Below are positions 1 to 11,018 of a stretch of 62,000 nucleotides of DNA, one piece after another. Source of the DNA: Adiantum capillus-veneris (Eukaryota > Streptophyta > Polypodiopsida > Polypodiales > Pteridaceae); the NCBI GenBank assembly GCA_014529385.2, contig CM043962.1, positions 42,097,598-42,159,597 on the forward strand, read 5' to 3'. The position numbers were made by a program, and so were the translations under genes. Position 1 is the stretch's first letter. Every line of letters begins with the position of its first letter. The notes beneath the pieces were generated by a model. It ran no database searches. It saw nothing but the letters and a program-made list of their open reading frames with translations, and was not told where the DNA came from.

Positions 1-1942
1 GAGAAATCTGGGAAAATCTGACAGAATCTCCCCTATAAACTAAGAAAAACCTCAAGTACAATCTCAACCATAAACCATGCCAAACTGGCAAAAAAGTGGG
101 AGGTAACTCGACCACTACACAATGCTCAAAAGCATGATCAATCGCATCAAAACTAACGCTCACACATGTTTAAAAGCAACTCCACAATCTGTAAACTCTT
201 TGCAAGCATAAACTAGGACAAATTGCTCAACAGAGCGTAAAGTGCATAACCATATACGCAAGTAGAGAGCAAACTAGCTCAAAATGCATCCCACAAGAGA
301 AACTGCATGCAAATTATCTGCAAAAAGCTGTGAAACCTGTGACTGTCTATCTGTAGCCACACAAGCATACACAATCACAATCCTCACTCCTGTGAGAGTG
401 GGTACAAGAACACCAAACTGTGTCCAAACTGACAAAACCTGTCAAAAGTGAGAGCAAGCACTCGATCACTATCAAAGTGGGAATATATCGACCACTGTAG
501 AACATGGCATAACACTGCGAACTTTTATGGCGAGAAGATGGGGAAAAACAAACAAAATTTCCTTTGCAAAATGAGTCAAACTCAATGCAAACTGCAAGCC
601 AAAAAACTGCAGATAACTGCCATAGTGGGAGTCAACTCAACCACTACACCATCAAGTGAATACGTGCAAACCACAACGAGAATCTAAGAAAAATCCGGCA
701 GAGTTTCCCCTGGAAAATGAGTAAAAACTCAAAAAATCTCACCAAATCGCATGAAAACTAGACACACAATGTCTCAGTAAACAGATCCACAAATGGTGTA
801 CATACGTTGCCATAAGCCTGGCAAACTGACTCACTTCTGATCGAGTGGCTCTATGGACGTGTACCTATTCAAAAACACCTGTAAACCTATAATCTGCTAC
901 GTGCGAGCTATCTCTGCTCAAGTTGTATCCACATATGCATACATAGCATGAAACTGCACCAAACTATGAAAAAACTGCTCTCTACTGCTTCACACAAGAT
1001 GGACTGCAACCTGTGAGCAAAACCACTGAAGAACTGACAACTACTACCTCATCGATCAATAAACACGTCGATCAAAAAACCCTATCAAGAGCTGTGTGTG
1101 CTCAAGGGAGAAATCCACTCTAGGATGGTCCGTCCGAGCCGTATCTGTCGATATGTGCCGTCGAAGCCGAAACTGGAGATGATCGTCGTAAAGTCGGGGA
1201 TGGCCGTCGGAGCCGTCTTCCGCCATCGGGTGGGAGTGCCAATGCTATGACTGCCTGTGCTCGAAGTCAATAAAACGCTCGATGTCGGCTTTCGCCCCAC
1301 CGAGCAAAAGCACACTAGTTGAATAGCAGCAAATCAGTGTCAAAACCGATGCGCCAAGCCGAGCCGTCAATGCTCGAGGCCATAGACGATGCTAGAAGAT
1401 CGAGCTCAGGTCGATGCCAGATAACACCGATCTTACTCGCATGCATGTAGCCGGTCTTACTCGCCCGCATGTAGCCGGTGTGTTCTCACACAGTTCGCTT
1501 TCTCTCAATCTCCTCTCACTCTCCAAGTAGTTGTACACCAAACTGTCTTGAAAAAAAAATTGTGTTTTGGATTTTCGACTCACCTACACTCCGAATCAGA
1601 AAACAATTTCTTCTACAAAGTTGTAGATCTTGAAGAGATCTATGTTTTGGTAAAAACAATTTTGAAATTGGAGCTCTCTAGCTCAAGTTATGGTCAAAAT
1701 ATAGAACACCTATCAAGCTGCTAAACCTGAGCGACCTGCTTCTCAGTGTCCCTAGCTCCCAGAAAACTTGATCTCTCTCTCCCCTTTTTGCCTTGGTGGA
1801 GTGTAAGCTCCTGTTACATTGATCTCTGAGATCTACTTTTCAAATCCGTGTCGAACCGTCTCCAATCTGACGCCGCCAAGCACCGAACTCCGTCGCCACC
1901 GAGAGATCGCCGCCGCCGCATAGCCGTAGCTCTGATACCAAT
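1..1942 (-). mobile_element. Leader region of a minus-strand Ty1/copia element (5' part, non-coding)
   Basis: No protein of known type is readable on either strand. Read on the minus strand, this region follows the primer-binding site at 1929-1940 and the LTR at 1943-2130, so it should be the untranslated leader of a copia element running off the left edge. A motif resembling GGCAGAGTTTCCCCTGTAAA recurs near 14-42, 541-573 and 688-721. The same motif lies just before the gag start of the copia element at 16346-21895 (near 17484-17600), which suggests that gag begins just outside the window. A second recurring phrase, close to GTGGGAGTCAACTC, occurs near 105, 476 and 628. Confidence 0.6.
1929..1940 (-). 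other. Primer-binding site, initiator-Met tRNA type
   Basis: The minus strand reads TGGTATCAGAGC, the standard plant copia site complementary to the 3' end of tRNA-iMet. It is separated from the LTR end by two bases, the same spacing as in the copia element at 16346. Confidence 0.8.
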
Positions 1943-2130
1943 TGATGAGTGCGCGTGTGCGTGTGCACGGATGCGTGCGTGCAGGGAAGGCGGAAGAGAA
2001 CAAGACGGTGTGGGTGGAGCAGCCTCACAAGACTTAAGATGAGGAGCTCCTTATTCTCATATGTAATGAAGAATAAGGGTATGTACACATGTGGATGGCG
2101 GTCGACGGACACAGGACGTCCGGGCGGGCA
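1943..2130 (-). repeat. LTR of a minus-strand copia element
   Basis: The stretch begins TGATGAGTGC and ends GGGCGGGCA on the plus strand, giving TG...CA ends over 188 bp, and it abuts the iMet primer site. The right edge coincides with the abrupt end of the gypsy RT reading frame that occupies 2131-2654, as expected of an insertion into that gene. The other LTR lies outside the window, so the target duplication cannot be checked. Confidence 0.7.
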
Positions 2131-2654
2131 AATCTTAATCTTCTCATTTAACAAATCAACCAACTTGGGAAGATGAGCCTTTGGAATAGAAATAGGCCGT
2201 AAAATCCAAGGCAAATAGTAAATATTACCATGGGAGCTTCAATGCTAGTATCAACGCAACCGATCTCACCTGGTTGGAAAGCAGAAGCCTTCCCATGTTT
2301 CTTTAACATTTCTCAAAAACATTCTATCTCTTCTTGATTAGAAAAAAACTCCAACACGAATCTTTAACTCCTGTAGCGTTTCTTCAGTAAATGAGTGCCC
2401 AATTTTACCTAGATCTCAAAGGATAGGTTGTTGAGATGCTTTCTCCATAACTGTATCACTCTCTTCTGGCAAAACGAAATGGCCATTGGTCTGACATTCT
2501 TTGCCACTATTTTGTATTTCGTATTCACTTGTATCTCTTTTGCATCTAACTCTTCTTTGAATTGGAAAATCAAATCATACATGTTAAGAAAGTTTACTTT
2601 AACCATATCTATCCCAACTTGATCCTTAAGTTGAATGACTATATCCAATTCCCC
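2131..2654 (-). pseudogene. Gypsy reverse transcriptase, N-terminal part (distal half of an interrupted element)
   Basis: The minus strand encodes a protease-to-RT linker and then the start of gypsy RT; the PKAHLPKLVDLLNEKIK segment near 2135-2190 resembles the region just before the RT palm. The frame continues that of the minus-strand fragment at 11627-11821 once the inserted element 2655-11597 and one copy of its TSD are removed. Stops are present after LNNLSFEI (2409) and in the following 150 bp. The RT is cut off at 2130 by the copia LTR. No catalytic YxDD remains. Confidence 0.65.
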
Positions 2655-2974
2655 TGTTAACCCTCACAGCTCACGGACACCATATCACCTACGACGGACG
2701 TTGTATTATTTACTTGGTAGAGTCAGGTACCGGGCTTATCAATCCAATAGGAAAAGGGTAAGAGTGATCGCCGATGAGAGGCGAACTCTAACTGGAACAT
2801 TCAAGGGATTAGTTGGCTAAGCATGGGCGCCCAAGTGTGAATGGGGCGAGCTCATATAAAAGTCAACTAAACCTAAAATTCACTCATTCTCTCATTTGTG
2901 CAATAGAAGAGTGCTCTTGCTCCATCTCCATCTCCATCTCCATCTTCTTCTTCACCTCCTTGTGTATGTGTGCA

Positions 2975-3016
<42 letters not shown>

Positions 3017-3269
3017 TGTGTGTGTGTGCGCGATCGAGCATTGTGACGATGACACGACGACGGCGAAGCGGTTGAGCGCGGCGAAGCAGCGGCACCTTCT
3101 TCTTCGCGGTGAGGAATCCTCCACGAAGCAAGCGTAGAGCGGTGAGTGACACACCATCGCCTTCTTTGAGCTTACTAGTTTAGGCTTGTTGTGTGCTTGG
3201 AGCCATTTGTGGCTCGCACACGGTGTATCGGCAAGTTCTTTGCATTGACACGTGCGACATACGTGCACA
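2655..3269 (+). repeat. 5' LTR of the gag-only element
   Basis: 615 bp with TG...CA ends. A TATA-like box (TATAAA) lies at 2855-2860. A GA tract runs from 2984 to 3014 and passes directly into GT repeats to about 3028. Apart from the shorter microsatellites and a few indels, the 3' LTR matches it closely by eye. Confidence 0.9.
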
Positions 3270-3273
3270 TTTT

Positions 3274-3289
3274 TGGCACCGCTGCCGGG
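3274..3289 (+). other. Primer-binding site, tRNA-Asp type
   Basis: TGGCACCGCTGCCGGG lies four bases downstream of the LTR end. It differs by two bases from the tRNA-Asp-complementary site (TGGCGCCGTTGCCGGG) typical of Athila-type gypsy elements. Confidence 0.75.
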
Positions 3290-4281
3290 AAATGCCATAC
3301 ATTGAGCTCAAGTAGCACTCTATGCTTCTCCATGGTGCAATTTCTATTGTAGGAAAGGTAAAGAAGGAGGGTGTGTGTGTTGAGAAGAGGGATTTGGTGT
3401 TATACTGTGTGTTTTTTTTTGTTAATGGAGTTTTCAAAGGTACTGTGTTTATGCTCTGTGTGTTAAGATAGTTAGTTTTCTTTGTTAATGGAGATTTCAA
3501 AGGTTCTGTGTTTATTCTCTGTGTATTAAGGTAGTTAGTTTTCTGTGTACAGTAAGTAGGAAGTAGATTAGTGAGAGTTAATAGAGTGTGTTAGTGTGTA
3601 AGAGTAGGTATATTAGTTAGAAGTAGGTAGATAGAGTGTGTGTGTGTGTGTGTGTGTGTGTGCTCTCGCGCAGGCCGCGGCAACCTTATCCTTTATTAAA
3701 AAATAAAAAAAATAATAAGTTTAAAAAAATAAATAAATAAATAAATTTAAAGGTAGGACCGAGATCGGGAATATCTCCCAGACCCAAGCCCAAGCTCACG
3801 CTCAGGCCTAGGCCTCAGTCACCTTTTAAAAAAACCAATTTTAGCTTCACACGTAGCTAAAAAACGATTTTTTGAGGACCAACAGAACGTCAGATGCCCG
3901 AAAATTATGTTGTAACGCACACGACAACCCTCTAAGTCATACGCTCATTTCGAGCTATCACACACTTTAATAAAGAAAATCATAACATTAAAAAATATTT
4001 AAAAAACATTAAAAACGTAAAAAACACGAGTGAAAACGGACGTTTAAAAAAGTAAGCTGTTAACCTTCGAGGTTATTCGCCGACGTTTGTAGGGTGCCAA
4101 AAGCACATGCATCTGCGCTCTGGTTGTGTGCTAGAGACGGAGCAACTAGAGAGAATTTCGACTTACACAAGTTCTCAATATCCACCTACTTTAGGTTCCG
4201 GGCCCTCGACGGGGACCCAAAGGTAGTACAAACCAAGACCCGAACATAGCGGCTAGTGACTCTTCCTTCGACTACGACGTC
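3290..4281 (+). other. Non-coding leader with a GT microsatellite
   Basis: This is the untranslated stretch between primer site and gag. It holds a (GT)n tract at about 3634-3661 and A-rich simple sequence at 3690-3750. No credible ORF is seen. Confidence 0.5.
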
Positions 4282-5592
4282 ATGGAAGGTTTCCCAATGC
4301 GTAATCCCGATAGCTCGAGACAAGACATGCATGCCATGGGTCCTCGGTCCGAGCCAAGTGTGCTTAGCCGCCTGAAGGAAACCTTTAGTAGAGCCACTCG
4401 CTCCGAACATGGAGCTAATGATGTAAATGAGGGGGGTAGGGAAGTAAATTCTCCATTCGTGACAAACGTAGACCCTATATCATTAGAGAATGTGCACGTG
4501 AATACTTCATTGACTGCACCTCCTGACTCTTAAGAGTTATTTTCCTCTGAGGTCATATTAACCGATGGTAGAAGCCTTGCCGAAGTGCTAGAGGTTGAGC
4601 GATATATCCTTGCAGCGAGGGAAAAGGAAGTCCAGAGCTTACGCAAGGCGGAGCAACGAAGAGAGTTAAAATCGAAAGCTCCTATGTCAATATCCTTGCT
4701 AAGAGAGCAATCAAGTGCTCCTGATTTAGCAACCGCTAAGGGCCAACCCCTAGAAAGCAACATTGCATCTAGCTCAAAGGACACCCCTAGCACCTCAATC
4801 CTAGATGGAGTGTTCTTAAATGAGAACTGGGAATACTAATTACAAACAGAGACTCTGACCGACCTATACACAAGTCACACCTATCATGTGGGTTGGTTAG
4901 ATGTCCTACAATCCACAATGGGTGCTACTAGTGTAGAGGATCAACAACAAAGAGTTTGTGAGGTCATCCATAGGGTCATTGAGTTAGAGAGACAGAACAA
5001 GGGGATCAACATGCCTTCAACGGGTCTCATGAGATTCTTGGATACAGGGAAGGCTAAACAACCAACCTTATCGCAAATGGAGACTCCCTCGGTAAGTCCG
5101 ATGGATCCTCCATATGTTGTTTCTCCAGGGGTCTCAGTGCAATATGAGCCCACAAGTGATAGCTTCACCTTTCCAAGTCTAGCTCATCTTTCCCTTGATG
5201 ACACCACGGCTACCATGCCTACCCCAATGATGGGCATGCCGAGAAACACACCATGGACCTCATTTGTTAGTAAAGCATCACTACATGGTAGCTCAATGCC
5301 TGCAACAGTACCTACAAGGGTGTACCAATCGTATGCACCTATGGGTCATCACACTCATGTAGTCCCTACCCCTCCCATTGTTTCAACTACCTATGCTCCA
5401 CAACCACAACACCCAAGTTCTTATTTCCATGGGACTATATCGGCTAGCATTAGCATGTCACATCCGATGTCTGCTATGCCTAGGGCCACCCATATGAACT
5501 ATGGACCACCACATGGCACAAGTCGTACCCAACGTGGAACCCAAGGACTTCCTATGCGCAAAGCCCAATGCCAATACCTACTCCACATGTAG
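4282..5592 (+). pseudogene. gag, N-terminal low-complexity part
   Basis: Three open stretches in one frame (4282-4533, 4585-4839, 4888-5592) are separated by single stop codons. The second carries a charged, probably helical segment (residues rich in E, R, K, L near 4585-4680). The third is rich in Pro, Thr, Met and His (5090-5590), as is common ahead of the capsid domain in plant gypsy Gags. The frame shifts near 5570 into the capsid-like ORF. Exact start unknown; no similarity to a named domain is claimed for this part. Confidence 0.55.
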
Positions 5593-6213
5593 TCTCTAGA
5601 GCACCTTCACCCACGGTGCCTGCTCACTTAGGTGACTTGGCAACATTTGCTCAAGCTATTGGTCGATCTATTGCTGAGAATATGCGTAACACGCCTGATA
5701 GAGAGCCTAGAAGTAAGGCAGTACAAATAGCCAAGCTCACACAAAAATTTAGTGGAGACGGGGATGTGAGAAAGCATATCGAAGTGTTTGAACAAATATG
5801 CGATTCTCTAGGAGAACACAATGACCTACATAAGAGCAATGCTTTAAGCCTAACCTTAAGTGGGAAGGTAGGGGATTGGTATAGAATCCTAAGGGTGGAA
5901 GAAAAAACGATTTACCCTACTCTTAGGAGATTGTTCTTAAAAGAATACATACGAGATTTGGGGTGTAGCCTTTCAGCTTTAGAAAGCCCAACGAGAGGAA
6001 GGAGAAAAGGTGAGAGACTTTATAATTCACTTGAAGCATTTGAATTCTCGTTGTAATCCAAATGAGCACTTCAACAATAACCAATTGATTGATAGATTCA
6101 TGAGGGGATTACGACATGAGGATATCTACAATGGCCTAGTCATTAGAGGTATCACCACTTGGGAAGCAGTCACCACCAATGCGATCCAATTGGAGGATAA
6201 TTTAATGATTTAA
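5568..6213 (+). pseudogene. gag capsid-like domain (Retrotrans_gag type)
   Basis: The region KFSGDGDVRKHIEVFEQICD...LSGKVGDWYRIL...RLFLKEYI has the arrangement of the retrotransposon gag/capsid domain: a start rich in F and G, then W-Y, then the segment around L--LKHLNSRC. A frameshift near 6000 moves from the frame of 5568-6056 to that of 6010-6213. The protein would form the virus-like particle. The stop at 6211 (TAA after LMI) breaks the link to the zinc-knuckle part. Confidence 0.75.
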
Positions 6214-6222
6214 GGAGAAAGA

Positions 6223-7335
6223 GTGTCTATTGAGACTAAATCTATTAGCTCGCAAGCATCAGGGCATCAGCCAATGACACTAAAGCCTATTGCTAAGGAG
6301 CCAAAGATATCTGAGATGACTTTAGCAGATCTCACCAAGGCTATTCAAGAGAGTCTTAGAGACAATCGTGCTTTGCAAAACAATCATATGTATCCAAGAA
6401 GGGAGTAGCAATGGTGCTCAGTATGCTATGGACCGCATAGTACCAGTGAATGCCCTACTTTTAGAGTAAAATTCAATGGGAACTGCAATGCATGTGGAAG
6501 GTATGGCCATCAAGCTAAGGATTGCATAGTATTTAAGCGCGCGATGGCCAATAGACCAACCTTAGCATGGACAGACACACCTCGAGTGCCTGCATTGATG
6601 CCGGCCCCACCTCTTGAACAAACAACACAACACATGGTCCCTAGGGCCCAAAATGTTGTTCAAACAACACCCTTACCACCTCCAGTGCTAGGACCGCAAC
6701 CACCACATCCGAGAATCACTTCTGTGAATCAAGTGGGTTGTGAGTCATCTATTGCTTGTTTGGAAGGCTGTGAGGAAGATATAGATCCTAATATCGCCTA
6801 TGGGATGGATGTGCTTGAAGAAAGTCCACAATACTACATGGAGGACTATTGGGGACAAGTCAAACCTGTATATCAAGTAGCTGCTCTTGCGGCAAGAGGC
6901 CAAAATATCAATTACACTGCTAAGAGACCACCTCTTCAATGCTATGAGTGTGGAGGTCCACATCGTGTAGCCGAGTGTCCTATTAGGCTACAAAAGAACA
7001 CCACACTAATGCAAACCAATCAAGCGAGCACGTCTACAATGCCGATACTCATGTGTAATCGATGTGGCATAGATCATTTGATTGCCCAATGTCCAAATAA
7101 TCCAAATGCACCGAAGATCACACCATTAAACTTGATTGAAGTTACCGAGGAGCCATCACCAAGTACACCCATCGTACCAGTAAACGTACTCACACGATCG
7201 ATGCTCCAAAAACAAAATTATATTCTTGAGGAAAGAGACACGGCATCAATTGCCCAATCTCAAAAAAAGAAGAAAACGCGAAGAAAGAGATTGCAAAAAG
7301 CAGCGAAGTCAGACCCCAGTCAAAGACCAACATAG
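6223..7335 (+). pseudogene. gag nucleocapsid-like part with three CCHC-like knuckles
   Basis: A first knuckle, CNACGRYGHQAKDC, is readable near 6481-6522, and two more variants follow in 6544-7335: CYECGGPHRVAEC near 6940 and CNRCGIDHLIAQC near 7052. Zinc knuckles of this kind bind RNA. The C-terminal end (7255-7330) is a strongly basic K/R-rich tail. A stop at 6406 interrupts the frame before the first knuckle. Confidence 0.7.
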
Positions 7336-7600
7336 GGACTGGTGACGACCCCGTATATATGGACGACGGTGAAGAAGATTCTGATTCAGGTGAAACCATG
7401 GAGACCAAAACGACCACTAACATAGAAACCAACAAGGAAGATCTTCATGAGACACAATGGCCAGGATACAAAAAGAAGATAGGAACTTACCCAAACCCTA
7501 CAGAGGAGAGATTGAGCGAGTCAAGCAATTAAGGAGTTTGGTAGAAGATACCCAAAGGGATCTAGAACCAGCACCTAGGAAGATCTAGATTACAGACACC

Positions 7601-8071
7601 GTGTTCCCTACGCAACAACAACCTCACCAAGTCCATAGACCCTTGGACATACCTAGTGTCATCCAAGAAGAAAGTGACTTAAAGTCATGGGAAAGTGGGA
7701 GTACTCACTTCTTGATGGAAAGAATGTTTACAGAGGGACTACGTGATCCTATCGAAGAAATGGAGATCCCATCTTCCCCACGTCAAGGGACTCACGGCCA
7801 AAAGGTGCCGTTAAACATTGCCAAATTGATGGATTTCATGTCTTCAGAAGTTAGAACCACCATCATGTCCAAACTATATAAAGACCCTGAGCTAGTCTCA
7901 GCTCTTCGAGCCTTCCTCAATGGAGAACTGAAGTTTGGGCTATCACAATTTGCACAGATGGATGGAGCTGGGGAGATGCCAATAGAGGAGGAATACATAG
8001 ATCCACAACCCAACCTAGATAAGAACCTTGTTATAGAAATACCTGTTAACAAGTTGGGACAATACTTTTAG
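7601..8071 (+). pseudogene. Gag-protease linker ORF, unrecognised
   Basis: 156 residues, acidic (pI not computed), with no motif I recognise. It lies between the basic nucleocapsid tail and the protease-like segment, where plant gypsy elements have a linker. The 7336-7600 stretch before it is also readable in pieces and is very acidic (DDGEEDSDSGE), but broken. Confidence 0.4.
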
Positions 8072-8089
8072 GGTGATGAATCCAATGCG

Positions 8090-8400
8090 ACCATACCAAT
8101 CACTACTCAGGGATTAACTGTGAAGGGAATCCTTGATGGTGGCGTTGGGTTAGCATTGTGACTAAAAATTGATGGGAAACTATGGGAAGACCTCACCTTG
8201 CGACCACAACCATAGTAGTGAAGATGGCCAATGGGTCTATCGTTAAACCTATTGGGATGCTAGAAGATCTCAAGATCAAGGTCTTTGGACATAAAATAAG
8301 GATTACCTTCATTGTTATGGATTTCTCCAAACACACTATGGCATGGGAGATGATCTTAGGACGTCCTTTCATGAGGGAAGCAAAAATGGTGCATGACTAG
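8090..8400 (+). pseudogene. Retropepsin-like protease, degenerate
   Basis: The phrase GILDGGVGLAL near 8130-8160 occupies the place of the DGG/DSG active-site loop, and MILGRPFMREAKMVHD near 8350-8397 matches the LGRP region near the C-terminal end of plant gypsy proteases. An in-frame TGA directly after the loop (8159-8161) breaks the domain. The Ser or Gly that normally follows the DGG is replaced. No RT follows it, which is the key point for classifying the whole element. Confidence 0.6.
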
Positions 8401-8418
8401 TCTAAAAACCATGTCTAC

Positions 8419-9383
8419 TTGCAGTTTCAAGATTCTGTCATTCAAGTGGATCTTGTGACGGGTCGAGCACATCCTCTAGGAAACAGGTTTATAATTGATC
8501 ATACATCTGACACCACAGTCACTCGGCCCCATTGCAATATTGTTACACGTTTAAAGCGAACACCGATGTTGGGGAAGATTCTCCTTATATGGATGTACTA
8601 CCTGGGATGACTGAGTCAGACAATGTAAATTGGGTCCACCTAGCAACAACCATAAACACTTGGGGAAACAGGGGGACGACCTGGGTAACACCTGAGGCGG
8701 ATGAAATGCCTGTACCCTTAAATATGCTACAAGCAATGTATATAGCTTCTGGCATGACTCATCCTAATATAACAAAGAGAACATACAAGTGGGTCCCTAA
8801 AGCTTCTTTAGCGACCATATCTAGTGCTAAAAAACAGAAGCCTTGTAAGAAACGTACCAGTCCCTCCAAGAAAAGTAAGAAAATGTGGCGTTAGATTCCT
8901 AAACAACTATTGAAAGCCCAAGGCTACTATGAAGGAAATGATAAAATTTGGGTGCCAAAACGTAGATTGTGTTCTTACTTGTCACCGGACACATGTGAGC
9001 CCAATCCCGTAGATCCAAAACAAATCAACAATCGCGGAAAGAAAAAAATCACTGAATGTTACACACCCACTCTAGAGCTAATTTGGGTACCAAAGAAAGA
9101 ACGATTTGTTCCACCTAGCTCACGAAGGGGGGAGTCCCATGAATCTTCTAGCTCCTCATGTAATGCATCCATAGAGGTAAAAGCTTCTCCACAGCCTCCA
9201 CCTAAAATAGTGGACCTCCATAAAGCTACAAAAGAATCCACACCTCCCAGTGTTCAAGAATTACATTATGAATCGCTTCAAGTTCGATCCTGGGAGAGTA
9301 CCTTACCACCCTTGCAAGTCGACGAGGCACCTAAGATAATAGATTGGTTTCAAAGGGTGGCAAGCACATTTCAAACGGTATGA
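8419..9383 (+). pseudogene. Unassigned ORFs with repeated WVPK motif
   Basis: Partly overlapping frames (8419-8610, 8532-8894, 8910-9383) sit where an autonomous element would have RT. The sequence contains YKWVPKASL (near 8786), KIWVPKRRL (near 8946) and LIWVPKKER (near 9079), a motif repeated three times with about 45-50 residues between copies, in a basic, Ser/Pro-rich context. I do not recognise a domain. The last ORF ends just before a polypurine run at 9391-9402. Confidence 0.45.
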
Positions 9384-11018
9384 TCTACCCAAGGAAGGGG
9401 GGAGTGTTTGTTGATAGTCATCATTCACTCACTCCCCTCTCAACCTTCCTCCCTGACCTCTCAATCTCCCAATCTTAGGGAATGTACATATAAAGCCTTA
9501 TACTCACAAAAAACAAAAAGAATAAAGAGCAAGAGCAATTAGCAAACGAGTATGCACAATAAAAGTCAAAACATTGACCAGACCGACACATTCACATCCG
9601 GTACACTGAAACAGAAACCTATGTCATAAAACACCTTTGATCCTCATCACTCGAGTGATGGAGGGTAGGTAAGATTAGTACGACAGGAATGTTTCTGTTT
9701 TAGAGTTGAGTGATTAGCAAAGTTCTTTTTTCCCACTGATGTGCCTCCTAGAGGTATTCTTTGTGTTTCCTAGTGTGTACAGGAACGTGTTGCTGTTGTT
9801 AGGATTTGGACTCTTTATCTCGACTCACTCTTCAAATCAAGCGCGACCATCAACACAAACAGGTGTTTCTTGTCCATTAGCATTGTCCCTTATCTTTTTT
9901 GCATCTATGATTGTCTGCTTTGATTGTGATTGGTAGCATAATATCCAGCACATTTGCTTAGTATCAAACATTTAATTCAATGTAATTTTTTGTCATAATC
10001 ACTTGTCTAGGTTTAAAAATCAAGCAAGTTCGACTAAGCTAGTTTGACCAAGTTAGGTGTTAGAGATCTTCTCTTAATACCATGGGGAATGCCTTCCTAA
10101 TAATCAATGGTTACTTAGGTTCTTAATCCGATTTAGGCAGCATTGTGTGAAATGTACTAGGGCTTTCTAGTGGGCTTGACCCTATTGACCTTTAGCTTAA
10201 GTATTATAAAGGGAGTTTACTAGTGTGATGAGCCTGGGGAGGTGTAACAATGTTATATGACCCCCCAAAGTTACAAAATTAAAATGCTGAAAATGAACAA
10301 ACAAAAAATCAAAGTGCCACAATGTAAAATCTTAAGCTGGAAGAGAAATCTCAGCTTGATTGGGTACTTCACTCACATGTATCGCCTATGGTACTAGAGC
10401 CCTAGAGGTTCCCAGTGTGGGCGCTTTTCCTTGAAAAGCAAAAAACCCAAGGCATACAAAATAAGCACACACATCAAAATTGAATCACTGTGAAAAAACT
10501 TTGGGGGTCAAAGAAAAGGTAATCAGTCAGGCGATGATTTCATGAGAAATTCCTTTTATCGTAGCTTAACTACAAAGTCTTCTAGGTATAGCCTCTAGTC
10601 AGCCCTCGAACATGAAATACTTGGCTCTCGCGATTAAACAACTTAATTGACCAGAGAAAATTAAGAAGCTTACCCATGGTATTAATAGTCGATCTCTAGT
10701 GCCTTTCGACCATTAAATTAGCAACCCCATACTTGTTTAATTTTTTACCTTTACATCTGTTTATGCATTTGATTATATTTCAATTTAATGTTTATTGTTG
10801 ACAAATTGTTTAAAATTCTGTTACCAATCAATTTGTCTGCCTAAAACTGCATATGCTTTTTGATCGCTTATGAGAATGCAATTACTGTGCCAATGTTGTT
10901 TGATTTTGCAGTGACTGAAGAAGGCTAAGGACATTCATCTCAAATGCTCTTCCACCTCGACGAACGAGCTTTAACTCAATAGCTTCCGAGGACGTAATCT
11001 ACATCAGGAAGGGGGGCA
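9384..11018 (+). other. Non-coding 3' internal region with two polypurine tracts
   Basis: No credible ORF. A purine run AAGGAAGGGGGGAG (about 9389-9403) follows the last ORF, and a second, AGGAAGGGGGGCA (about 11006-11018), directly precedes the 3' LTR. The second is the expected second-strand primer. The first may be a central tract or the remains of an older LTR junction. Confidence 0.55.

Noticed and set aside
448-687. 79-codon plus-strand ORF
   Set aside because: No recognisable motif and it lies in the repetitive minus-strand copia leader.
1840-2214. 124-codon minus-strand ORF
   Set aside because: It spans an LTR boundary; only its first 30 residues (gypsy RT start) are genuine.
10060-10248. 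Solo LTR inside the gag-only element (TGTTAGAGATC to GGTGTAACA)
   Set aside because: TG...CA ends are present but the flanking five bases do not match, and there is no second copy in the window.
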